From Pyropia yezoensis (Eukaryota; Rhodophyta; Bangiophyceae; Bangiales; Bangiaceae), in the NCBI GenBank assembly GCA_009829735.1, contig CM020618.1, forward strand, positions 36,432,894 to 36,496,893: a stretch of DNA of 64,000 nt. Direction: 5' to 3'. Positions 42,318 through 51,905 of this stretch are shown in pieces. The notes below the pieces were generated by a model, which saw only the letters and a program-made list of their open reading frames with translations, was not told the DNA's origin and made no database searches. A program made the position numbers and the translations under genes. Every line of letters starts with the position of its first letter. The first letter of the stretch is position 1.

Positions 42318-43745
42318 CTCCGCGTCGTCATTGTACAGGTCGTGCAGGTCGTCCCGGGTAAAGGACCCCACGGGGGTGGCGTGCGCCAGCGCCAGGATGG
42401 ACAGGGTAAACGCGTCGGGGTCGTCGAGCCGCCACCGGTCGGCCGCGTCATGGCCGTACGCCAGGCGGGGCGCCCACACGCGGAGCGCCGCGAGGCGTCG
42501 CTCATACTCATCGTCGGGGATGGCCGCGAGGGCGGCGACCACGTCCACGCGGCCGGCAAGGACGTCCGCCTCGGGGAGGGTGACGGTAAAGTCCGCGTAG
42601 GGCACCACGTCCTCAAACGGGAGGACCACCATGGACGGCCGGAACACGACGGGCACGCACCCGCACAGCAGCGAGTCGTACAGGCCCCGGCGGCTCATGC
42701 CGTCGCCCGCCGGCTGCAGGCAGTAGCGGGCAGAGAGCATGAGGGCGGCCGCGTCGCCCGCGTCAAACGACTCCTCCCGCCGCGCCAGCACCGACACGCG
42801 CACCAGCCCGCTGCCCGCCGGGGAGGGGTGCGTGCCGCCGGCGGCGGCGCCCAGGTGCGCCCGCAGCTGCACCCGAAGTACCGACCGGAGGCAGCCACCC
42901 GAGTAAAAGGGCGCCCACGCGCCCGTCGCGGGGTCGTACGTGCAGTTGGCGCCGCCATAGGGGCGGTCGTCGAGGGTGCCTACGTACGCCACCACCGTTG
43001 GGCGGGGCGGGGACAGCTCCCACAGCCGCTCTGTCCGTGACACGGACGAAACCATGGGTAGGGGCAGGACGTCCGACGGGTAGCCCCGCGGCGCAAACCG
43101 CTCCTTGGACGCCGCCACCACCCGCCGCCGCAGCGCAGGGGGCAGGTCGTAGCGCGTGTGGGCGGGCATCATTTGCGACGCGTTGGCCGGCGGCAGCCGC
43201 CACTCCATCACGTCCAGCAGCAGCGCGTGCCGCCCGCCCGCCACCCCGACGCGCCCGCCCCCACCGCCGTCGCCGCCGCCGCCGCCGCCGCCGCCGCTGC
43301 CGTTGCTGCCGTCGAGCGACGTGGCGAGGGCGGTGGTCGCCGCGGCCAGCGCGGTGGCGGCCTGCCGCCACGGCACCCCCGACGCGTGGGCGCACAGCTT
43401 GATGGCCGACACGGGGGTGAGGAGGAGGGTCAGGTCTGCCGGCTCCCCCGCCGCCGCCAGCCGTGGGTAGGTGCGGAGGGCGGCGGCAAAGCGGGCAGTC
43501 AGCGCGTTCATCCCCTGGGCCGTGACGGTGGTGCCCGGCCAGCCCGGGACGGGCACCCGCGACGCGGCGGCTGCGCCCTCGAGGCAGCGCCGCAGGTGGG
43601 GCGACGCGTCTGCAGACGCCGCCAGCGGCGGGTCGAGGACGCGCACGACGGGCAGCGGCGGCGGCCGCGCGGCGCCCCGGCGGGTCAGGCAGTCGGGCAG
43701 CGCGCCCGGCGGGCGGGCGTCGCCGGCAACGGCAACGGCCGCAGA

Positions 43746-43777
<32 letters not shown>

Positions 43778-44471
43778 CGGCGGGATCGCCCCCCGCGGCA
43801 GCGCCTGCCGGCGGCCGGGACGGCCGTGACGGCCAAGGGGCGGGGAAGGGGAGCGACGCGGCGGGCGCGCCCGCCGGTGGGGGGCATGTGGAGCTCCGGT
43901 AGTCACTCACCCGGTAGGGGGTGGGCGGCCAGGCGAGCGGCGCCAGCGGGTCGGCCGCCGCCGCCCCCGCCGCGGCGGCCGGCCGGGGGGGCGACGCCGC
44001 CGGGGGGGGGCGCCGGCCGCCGCGCGGGAGCGGCCGCCACGGCGGCGTTGCGGCCGCCACGAGCGCGCGCCACCCACGGCCGCCGCGGCCATAGCCGCCG
44101 CCGCCGCTGCCGCCGCCACCGCCGCTGCTGCTGCTGCTGCTGCCGCTGCCGCTGCCGCTGCCGCTGCCGCGGCGCCCGTCGGCGCCCGTCCCCACCGACG
44201 CGGTGACGGCGGCCGTCGCCCACACGAGCGCGACCGTCGCGACTGCGGCGACCGCCGCGCTGTGCCAGCGGCGCCACCCGCCGCCACCGCCGCGGCCACC
44301 GCCGCCACCCCCCCCACCCCCCCCACCCCCCCCCTGCCGCCGCGGCCACCCCCCCGTGGCCACCGGCGGCGCCCCCCCCCCCCCCCCACCGCCCCCACCG
44401 TCGGCCGCCGCGGCCAGCGGCAGCAGCGGCGCCGCGTCGGGCGGCGGCGGCAACAGCATGCCGGCGGCCAT
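42318..44471 (-). CDS. Exostosin-family glycosyltransferase (GT47), type II membrane protein
   Basis: GT47 enzymes transfer sugars to cell-wall or matrix polysaccharides in the Golgi. From the ATG at 44471 the frame encodes 718 residues to the donor-like GAG|GTGCGG at 42318. It has a short Gly-rich cytosolic tail with basic residues (WRRWH), one membrane anchor (about 71-93) and a Ser/Gly stem. The lumenal domain includes DLTLLLTPVSAIK, PRPTVVAYVGTLDDRPYGG, and the family's best-conserved block YCLQPAGDGMSRRGLYDSLL followed by CGCVPVVF and the ending DAFTLSILAL. Length and order fit plant and algal exostosin-like proteins. The frame continues to 41517 but becomes low complexity, so the true C-terminus is uncertain. 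A second ATG four codons downstream is equally possible. The exact sugar and substrate cannot be told from sequence. Confidence 0.85.
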
Positions 44472-45903
44472 CGGGGCGTCGTCGGCCAAGGAGAGAGAGT
44501 GGAAGGGAGGGGGTGGGGGGGGGGGGGGGGGGGTGGCCAAGGGGGCGCCCGTGCCCACAACTGGGTGCCGACCGACGTTGGGGGCGCGTGGCTCGGCGGT
44601 GGGGCGGGGGGCGTTTTGGCTCGCGGGGTGGTGGCGGTGGTGGAGGTGGGGGCAGAGGAGGCGGGGGTCGGGGCGGGGGTGAGGGTGACGGTGACGGTGA
44701 GGGTGGGGGTGGGGGTGGGGGTGGGGGTGAGGGGGTGGGGGGTGGGACGAGCGGGCGGGGATGCTGCCAACGGCGCGCCCCCCCCGCCGCCGCCGCTGCG
44801 TGGCACTAATGGCGGCTGCATCGCCACGTCGCGGCTGCGTGGCGGCGGGCGGGGCCGGGGCGGGGGGGGGGGGGGGGGGTGGGACGGACGGCAGCGGCCG
44901 GCGGCAGTGGGGGGGTGTGGGTGGGGGGGGCGGTGACGGCGGGGACCGCGCCGCCCCCGGCGGCAGCGGCACGCCCGCCAGTGCCGCCGCCTGCCAGCGC
45001 CGCTGGTGGAAGGAGGAGGTGGCGGCGGCGGTGGGCGGGCCTTGCCCGCCGCCGTTCCCCCCCCCCCCCACCCCCCCCCCCACCCCCCTCTTTCCCTCCG
45101 CCTGTCCCCCCCCAGATGGAATGTATGTGGGTAACAGGTGAGCGCCGCCGCCGCCTGCAGGGGCGAGTGGGGTGGGGGGGGGGGGGGGGGAGGCGGGGGG
45201 GGAGGCGGGGGGGGAGTGGAGAGGGGCCTGCCACTGTTTGACGACGGCCGCGTGCGCGTCGGCGGCGGCGCCCCCAACAGCGCCGACGGCCGCCGGCGGG
45301 CGGGGGGGGGGGGGGGCGGCGGGACCTGTAAGACGACGCGCCCGGGCGCCCCCCCGTCAGCCGCGGGGCGGTTGTGGGTGTGGGTGCAGCCCCCCCAGGA
45401 GCTCGTCCCCGCCTCGTCCCCGCCCCTCTCCCCGGTTTGGTCGTGCGGCCACCCACGGAGAGGCGGGGCCAGGGGGAGGAGGGGGGGGGGACCCAGAGAG
45501 AGAGAGAGGAAGCATGGAGCGGGAAGGGCAAGGAGGGGGGGGAGGGGGGGGGGGGGGGGGGGGGGGGAGGGAGCGGTGCCCACAGCGACGCCGGCGCGTG
45601 CGCGGGCCGTCGTGGCGCCTGCGGGTGTGGGCGCGTATCTACGCCTGCCGCTTTTCTCTCTCTGTTTTTTTTTTTTTTTCTCCCGCCGACGCGCGGGGGG
45701 GGCCCGACCAAACGCGGGGCGACGACGTCCAGTACAGGCAGTACCGACGCGTGGGGGCCACGACCGCCGCGCCGTCCCCTCTCTTGCCCCTCTCCCTCCC
45801 TCCCTCCCTCCGCCCCAACCTCGAGCATGGTTAAACACTCCACACCCCGACGCTGATTTCCAGGCAATAGGGGCACTCGACACGACGGGTGCAACCGCGC
45901 TGC
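44472..45903. other. 5' flank of the exostosin-like gene up to the transposon
   Basis: Long G and C runs. It includes a run of G(T/A)GGGT-type repeats (44690-44740) and a 20-base T-rich tract near 45665. All six frames stay open. No gene is supported. Confidence 0.45.
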
Positions 45904-45932
45904 ATCGTCTCCTTTCTTGTCAACCCAATCGA
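45904..45932 (+). repeat. Left terminal inverted repeat of the 11-kb transposon
   Basis: It starts ATCGTCTCCTTTCTTGTCAA and is exactly complementary to 56939-56967. It is followed by about seven ATCGA/TCGAT motifs up to 46055. Confidence 0.95.
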
Positions 45933-46259
45933 GCCAGCCGATTGCAGGATTCTCGATCAGGCTCCTTCGATCCCCCAAGGGGGGGGCTCGATGGCGTCCG
46001 ATGAGCATTCTCGATTGCCGATGGCCGATCAGAACACGTCAATCGAATCGATTGATAGGAGAAGTCTCGAGGCTGTCGGACTTTCGAGACTGTCCTCGGA
46101 TGACAGCCAGCCCGACCGGTGATCCCCGTCGGGGTGCGCGGCACCTGCGCGGCGGCACCCCTGGACGACGTGTACCACGGCAGTAGCACGGCTGCCACCT
46201 ACCACGTTTATCATGTGCAGCGCGGGCGTGTACACCACCGGTCGCACCCTGGCGTCCCC

Positions 46260-46905
46260 GGCGGCAGCGCCGCCGCGAGCGGACACCGCCCGCACCCCAT
46301 CCGCCAGCGAGCACACCCCGCCGGGTCGGACCACTCCCGCCCCCTCTCTGCAAGCCCTCAAACGCAAGCACCAGCTCCCGCCTCTCCCCCCAAGACCGGC
46401 AGCGGCCGGGCGTCCACGGCGGCAGCGCCGCCGCGAGCGGACGCCGCCCGCACCCCATCCGCCAGCGAGCACACCCCGCCGGGTCGGACCACTCCCGCCC
46501 CCGCTCTGCAAGCCCTCGAACGCGAGCACCAGCTCCCGCCTCTCCTCCCAAGACCGGCAGCGGCCGGGCGTCCACGGCGGCAGCGCCGCCGCCAGCGGCC
46601 GCCGTCCGCACCCCATCCGCCGGCGAGCACATCCCGCATGGTCAGACCTCCCACCCCCTCCCCCTCCCACCTCCAACGCAAGTACCAGCACCCACCAACC
46701 CTCCCAAGACGGACAGCGGCCCGGGGTCCACGGTTGCAGCGCCGCCGCAAGCAGAGGCTGCCTGCACCCCATCCGCCGGCGAGCGCAGCCTGCCTGGTCA
46801 GACCACTCCCACCCCCTCGCCCTCCCACCTCCAACAAAAGCACCAGCTCCCTCCCTCCGCAGCGCTGCGACGTACATTGCCCGCTGCGGCCGCAGTGGCA
46901 CCACC
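46260..46905 (+). repeat. ~158-bp tandem repeat, four units
   Basis: Unit starts (GGCGGCAGCG or GGTTGCAGCG) at 46260, 46418, 46576 and 46732. The first three are highly alike and the fourth is diverged. It lies between the left terminal repeat and the end of the companion ORF. The frames open through it are repeat by-products. Confidence 0.88.
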
Positions 46906-47068
46906 TCCACCTCACGGTGCGCGGGTGCCCGGCGCTCTGGCGTGCGCATGCGCAGAGACACCACCGTCCCTCGGCCCACTCTCTTCAACGACCACGTGCT
47001 CATCAAGGCACCCTCCCGGCTACGCCCGCCTCCACCACACCACGTCCAGCCAGCGCAGTAAAGCAAAA

Positions 47069-49540
47069 TCACTGCTCAGCGCCGGTCTCGTCTGGGGCGG
47101 CCTCGTCTCCAACAGCCACGTCCGCGTCGCCCACTGCTACTTTCTCCAAAGCCGCCTCCGCTGCCGCCGCGATGACCTGGTCGTTGTAGAGCTTCTCGTA
47201 CGTGTCGTCCTTGTCTCCCGTCGGGTTGGTGCGCTTCGGGTCATCCCCGTCGAGGGGCACGATGTTGTTGTGCGGCTCCTTGTGGCGCTTGAGAAAACCG
47301 TCAACACGGAAGAGCTCCACACGCCAACTGGCGTAGCAGGACAGCTCCACGTAGGCCGGCTTGCGCTGTTTGGCGTAGATGGGCGCCTCGAGGTGCTGCC
47401 GCACAAAACTGGACATGAGGGCGTAAAAGCCCGACGTGCAGCGGACGGTCGGCTCGTCACCTTTGTTCGCCCCCTCTTCAACGCGGCTGGACGACCCCAG
47501 GTACGCGTAGTTGACCGTCATCGCCGCCGCGATCCCCTTTTGCCCCGCCAGTGACTTGGTGTACTCATTCTCGTTGTACCACTGCAGCGCAGCAGTCGAC
47601 GACAGCTTTTCGAGCGACACCCCGATGGCCTTGAAGTAAGCCGCAGCCCCGCGCTTCTTGAGGGCCTCAATCAGGTGCAGAAGGACCTGGCCGAGTGGCA
47701 CAAACGGCTTGACCTTGTCCACCCGGTCCTTCCCCTTCTTTGACCTCGCCTGGCTTGGCTTGACAAACGGCGTCATGAGCCAGTTCTCCGCCTCCTTGGC
47801 ATCGTCCTTGCGGTGCTCCATGGTCTTGTCCATCATGACTTGGAAGCAGCGATCTGCGCTGAAGTAGACATCACCGTTAGCTGTTGCCCAGGCCATGGTG
47901 ATCATCAGGTACTCGTTCATGAGTTGACGGATTGCGGCAACGTCCCGCAGACTCGCCGCAGGCGAGTCAATTGAAAACCCTGGCGCGGCACCCCGCACTG
48001 CGCGGCCTGTGAGAATCCCTCTGTCAGCGGGGAGGAGCGCGGAAGATGCTCCACTGGCGACTGCGCTGCTCGGCTTGTTGCTCGTGCTGGTCACCTCCGC
48101 GTGCAGGACCTTCATGGTGTCGAAGCCTTCAGTGATCGCGGACCTCAACGCCGAAACGACCTTGGCCAGGGACTCAAAAGACGCACCCTGGGTCTGCAGG
48201 CGCCGCCCAGAGTCGCGCACGGCCCCCACCAGCCTGTCCAACCGCGTAGCCATACTGGTGATGGTGGGCGTCAACGCCCGCACGGCCGCGAGCGTAGCCG
48301 CGTTGTTGTTGTCCACGTCGATTGTAGGCGTGTCCGCCGAGAGGTTGATGGTGTTCCCGGGTGTAGAAGGGCCACGCCGGGTGTGCGTCGCAGAAGCCGC
48401 GGGGGAACGTAAAGGGGTGCCGCTCGACACCGCTGCACCACCGTCGGCAGTACGGGTGCTGTTGGACGGCAATGATGTACGGCCGGCTGTGACACTTGCA
48501 GAGGGCGAGGCTGCCTTACGAGTTGAGCCGAGCGCCACAGCTGGTCCAGCAGGAGGGACACCAACAACGGCGCGGCGACGCGGTGCGTGGGTAGAGCGCG
48601 GTCGCGGGGCTGGTCCCTGCACCACTGGGCGCGTCTCCGGGGTCGATTCAGGCTGCGTCACGGGGACAGCGGCGGCCGACGGCAGGAGTGCCTCCTCATC
48701 CACTCCCGTCCCATCAATGTTGAGGTACTGCGTCTCACTTCCGTTGCCCTGACCGGTGAAAATACCAGGAGATGCCGCGCTGCTCGGCGGAGCGACAACA
48801 GCGGGAGCCGCCGGAGGTGCTCGGCCCTCGAGCATCGGCAGCGTCTCGCCCGTCGCGTACTCCACCGGGCCTGGTCCAGGGGGTGGCAGCAAAGAGCTGT
48901 GAGTGGCTCCAGAAGGGGGGGCGGTCGCCAGACGCTGGAGAGAGAGAGCCTGCGGCACGGCGTCTCTCAGAGCGGCAGGAGCCATGCGCACCGGAGGCGG
49001 CGTCACGGGTCGCGGGAAGGGGGCCAGCTGCGAGATCACGTCGGGCGCGATAGGTCCGCGTGCTAGAGGCCCCGGGAACCCTTGAAATGACCCATTGTCG
49101 GTCCTGTCGGGCGCCAGATTGGCCGCCTGGAGCGGCGCCATGGGGCGCGCTGCTCCGTGCAGGTAGAAGCGCGGCTGCTGTAAAAAGTCCGAGGAGAGGT
49201 TGGCCTGCGACGCCAAGGCAGAGCCAGGAGGGCCGACAGGCACGCAGGAAACCGGGGCAGCACCCGGACGAGCAAGGGCGCGAGGACCACGAGAGGCCGG
49301 GGGGGAGCCCGCGTGGTACTGCGGCGCCACCAAGCCACCAAGAGGCGCGAGACCGGGAAGACGAGGGGCCAAGGCGCTCAACGGCGGCAGCGCGGTAGGG
49401 CGTAAAGCGGCCGCGGCGGCGCGCAGCTGATCCTTGGCCAGACGATCTGCTTCAGTTGGCGATTGGGCGGGCACATGCCGGGCGGACTTGGCGGCGCTGG
49501 CACGAGCGCGTCCACCGGGAGGGCCACGCTTAAGCGGCAT
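47069..49540 (-). CDS. Transposon companion protein of unknown family
   Basis: A single-exon frame of 823 residues from the ATG at 49540 (MPLKRGPPGGRARASAAK), transcribed divergently from the transposase and ending inside the element. I do not recognise it. Residues 1-410 are Pro/Ala-rich and basic at the start, like a disordered DNA- or RNA-contacting tail. About residues 420-520 form a helical, coiled-coil-like segment (TSMATRLDRLVGAVRDSG). Residues ~545-790 have normal complexity and look globular. They include LMNEYLMITMAWATANGDVY, PFVPLGQVLLHLIEALKKRG, an aromatic-rich stretch (ALQWYNENEYTKSL) and ELSCYASWRVELFRVDGFLK. The tail is acidic. En/Spm-type elements often encode a second DNA-binding protein that aids transposition. 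A similar role is plausible but not shown. Confidence 0.8.
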   Translation of the reverse strand: MPLKRGPPGGRARASAAKSARHVPAQSPTEADRLAKDQLRAAAAALRPTALPPLSALAPRLPGLAPLGGLVAPQYHAGSPPASRGPRALARPGAAPVSCVPVGPPGSALASQANLSSDFLQQPRFYLHGAARPMAPLQAANLAPDRTDNGSFQGFPGPLARGPIAPDVISQLAPFPRPVTPPPVRMAPAALRDAVPQALSLQRLATAPPSGATHSSLLPPPGPGPVEYATGETLPMLEGRAPPAAPAVVAPPSSAASPGIFTGQGNGSETQYLNIDGTGVDEEALLPSAAAVPVTQPESTPETRPVVQGPAPRPRSTHAPRRRAVVGVPPAGPAVALGSTRKAASPSASVTAGRTSLPSNSTRTADGGAAVSSGTPLRSPAASATHTRRGPSTPGNTINLSADTPTIDVDNNNAATLAAVRALTPTITSMATRLDRLVGAVRDSGRRLQTQGASFESLAKVVSALRSAITEGFDTMKVLHAEVTSTSNKPSSAVASGASSALLPADRGILTGRAVRGAAPGFSIDSPAASLRDVAAIRQLMNEYLMITMAWATANGDVYFSADRCFQVMMDKTMEHRKDDAKEAENWLMTPFVKPSQARSKKGKDRVDKVKPFVPLGQVLLHLIEALKKRGAAAYFKAIGVSLEKLSSTAALQWYNENEYTKSLAGQKGIAAAMTVNYAYLGSSSRVEEGANKGDEPTVRCTSGFYALMSSFVRQHLEAPIYAKQRKPAYVELSCYASWRVELFRVDGFLKRHKEPHNNIVPLDGDDPKRTNPTGDKDDTYEKLYNDQVIAAAAEAALEKVAVGDADVAVGDEAAPDETGAEQ

Positions 49541-51905
49541 GGTCCGAGGACGTGCCAAACAGCGACGATGAAAGAGGCAAGTGAGACAGAGGGGGAGGGG
49601 AAGCAGGGGCGCGTGAGCAAGGGATCTTAGTAGGGGTGGAAGGGAAGACGCGCGATGCGACAGTGGGTGAGACGCGGGGGCGGAACAGGCTGATGCTCTA
49701 ATAGTACGTCCAGTACAGTCGGGGTGTGTGCCGCCACCTCCCCTTCCCGCCAACGAAGCGGCTTGCCACGCGGATACAAAAAAAATGGTTGGGCGTGCCT
49801 GCAGCTCATCGCTTGGCGCTAAGCTCCACACTGCGCGATCACCACCCGGTTCTCGGGCACGCGCATGCACTACTGTAGGAAAGGAACATCAGGGGGCGGC
49901 GTCGGAGAGTGCCGCTTGTTGGAGCAGCGCGTGGCGCGACCCACCGCAGCGCGGGCACGCACGGCATGATCGCGCGTGGCGGGACCCGGCAGCTCAAAGA
50001 ACACTGGCGGGAAAGACACAGAGGGAGCTTACCGCGCACTCACCGGCGCCGTCTCCACGGCAGCGTCCGCGTGGTAGTGTGTCTCGCGACCAGGGGGCGC
50101 ACCGGCGCACGCCTTGTCCGCGTTGTCGCCTCGGTTCAAAAAGGGGAGCCGATGGGTGCCCGATTGGTTGCGCCTAGGGTGGCGGGGTTGAGGCCGCGCG
50201 GCGCCCCGGTGCAGAACGGAGGGCCACGTCGGGGCTCGTGCGAAGGCGGAGTCGACCACGGTTCGTGCAAAGCAATGCTCCCGCGGATCAAGGACTCTCC
50301 CAGAATTTGGATGCTACTTTCGGCCTTGGGGGTCCGCAGCAAGAATTGAAGGTGGGCGCCCTCGGCAGACATTGGACAGAACGTGTTTTGTCAGCACCGT
50401 AAGCACGCTATAGTTGATTACGTTACTCAAAGTCCGAATTTGTCAGAGCACAAATTCCATGCTGGATCGCGTCGGCAAGCGTCGCATGACGATCTGATGG
50501 GGGGGGGGGACTTCCACGCGCCGAGCGGCCCAGGGAACAGTGGAGCCCGTGCAAGAAGACGCCTACGGGACGGCACGGCCGCGCTTGCACGTGAGCTACT
50601 GAACCCGGCAGGTGCACTACACGTGTGTGCAGCGCGCGCTACCTCCGACCACCCGCTCCTGGGATCCGCGCGGGGTTCGTCGCCGTTTTGGCTGCCTCTT
50701 CCTGTGCTGTCCAAGCGGCGGCGAGAGGCTTGTGGCGCGGGAGCTGCGGTTGCAGAGCGCCGCCCTCGTCCGAGGGCGTGCCTGGGCGCGGAAGTTGCAC
50801 AGGGCCGGGTGCTGCCCCAGTGCGGCAGTTGTTTTTTTGCGACACGCACCCCTTTCCGCACTGTTACGCTGGTGCAGTTTGCTCTCTTGTACACGGTGTG
50901 GGGCGGAATGCTTTGTCTCTCTGCCCCGCGCGCCGCAGCACAAGTGGCCATGACTTGTTGCGCCGCTTGTGGGTGGGCGTGGTGCCCCCTCTCCCCGCCT
51001 GGATTTGGATGATGTGGCGCGTCCGCGAGAGGTGCCCCACCCCACCGTTTTTTTCCACACGGCCCCGCACCCTGCCGGCGCACTGCGCGCGATTGTGGTT
51101 TACTGCCACTGTGACTGTGAGCTACCCCGCTCTTGTGGCCGCTCTGGAGTCCACTTGCCCTGCAGGGCCCATACCTGGCCTCGCTGTTCCATCGACACCC
51201 CCAAGCGTCACCCACCAGGGGGAGCCCGCCAAATCGCCGCAGGCCGACCCGTGTCGGGCGGCCACTGCCGCGCTGGCCGAGGGCCGCCGGCTGCTCGCCG
51301 TGCGCTCCCTGTTCGTCGTCGCCCCGTTGCTGTCGGCCGTGACCGCGAACCGGCAGCCGTTGGCCGCCGAGCGGTCGTTGTCCGTATCGGCGCGCGTATT
51401 TGTGGCCGCGCCGCGCGGGCCGTTGTGGCCGACCACCCCGCTCCAGTCCGTAGCTGCAATCCTGTCACTCACCTTCCTGTCCGTGTGGCCCGTGGTCCGG
51501 GCGTTCCGCTTTGGGCCGTTGGCGGGGTGGACCTCTGCGCAGTGCTCGCCGTGTGGCGGCCGAGCTCTGCCCTGTTGTTGTCCGTTTTTGGCACGTCGGT
51601 CCTGCGGCCCTTGCCGGCGTTGCGGCTGCTGCTTTTCTCCTTTGCGCTGGTTGTGGCCCGGTCGCGGCCGGTGACGCTAGTTAGCACGTGACGGCAGCGC
51701 CGAGCTGCTTAACTCGCGCACGCCCTCCGTGGCGCGCTGGTGGACGCCACGGGTGGGGGTCTGTGGGCCTCCGTCCTGTTGCTTGACGGTTTTCGCTGCC
51801 CAGACATTGGTGCTCTTTTCGTGGCCGTGGCGCTCATCCTCCTTCCTCTCGGCAGGGACGACCTGGCTTCTGGTCGTCTGATAGGGTCAACGCGGCCATT
51901 CCACC
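49541..51905. other. Divergent intergenic region of the transposon
   Basis: 2.4 kb between the two transposon genes, presumably holding both promoters. A stretch at 51297-51345 recurs in inverted orientation near 56306-56358. An open frame at 50625-51674 is Cys/Arg/Pro-rich and I do not call it coding. Confidence 0.45.

Noticed and set aside
46029-47072. 347-codon minus-strand frame in the transposon's left arm
   Set aside because: It is created by the 158-bp tandem repeats, whose unit is read in shifted phases.
49541-49870. Upstream extension of the companion protein to 49870
   Set aside because: The extension (SCFIVAVW-type and Pro-rich residues) lacks coding character. The ATG at 49540 begins the basic, protein-like sequence.
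50625-51674. 349-codon frame upstream of the transposase
   Set aside because: Cys/Arg/Pro-rich, overlaps other open frames, and contains the inverted repeat shared with the right arm. It is more likely promoter-region DNA.
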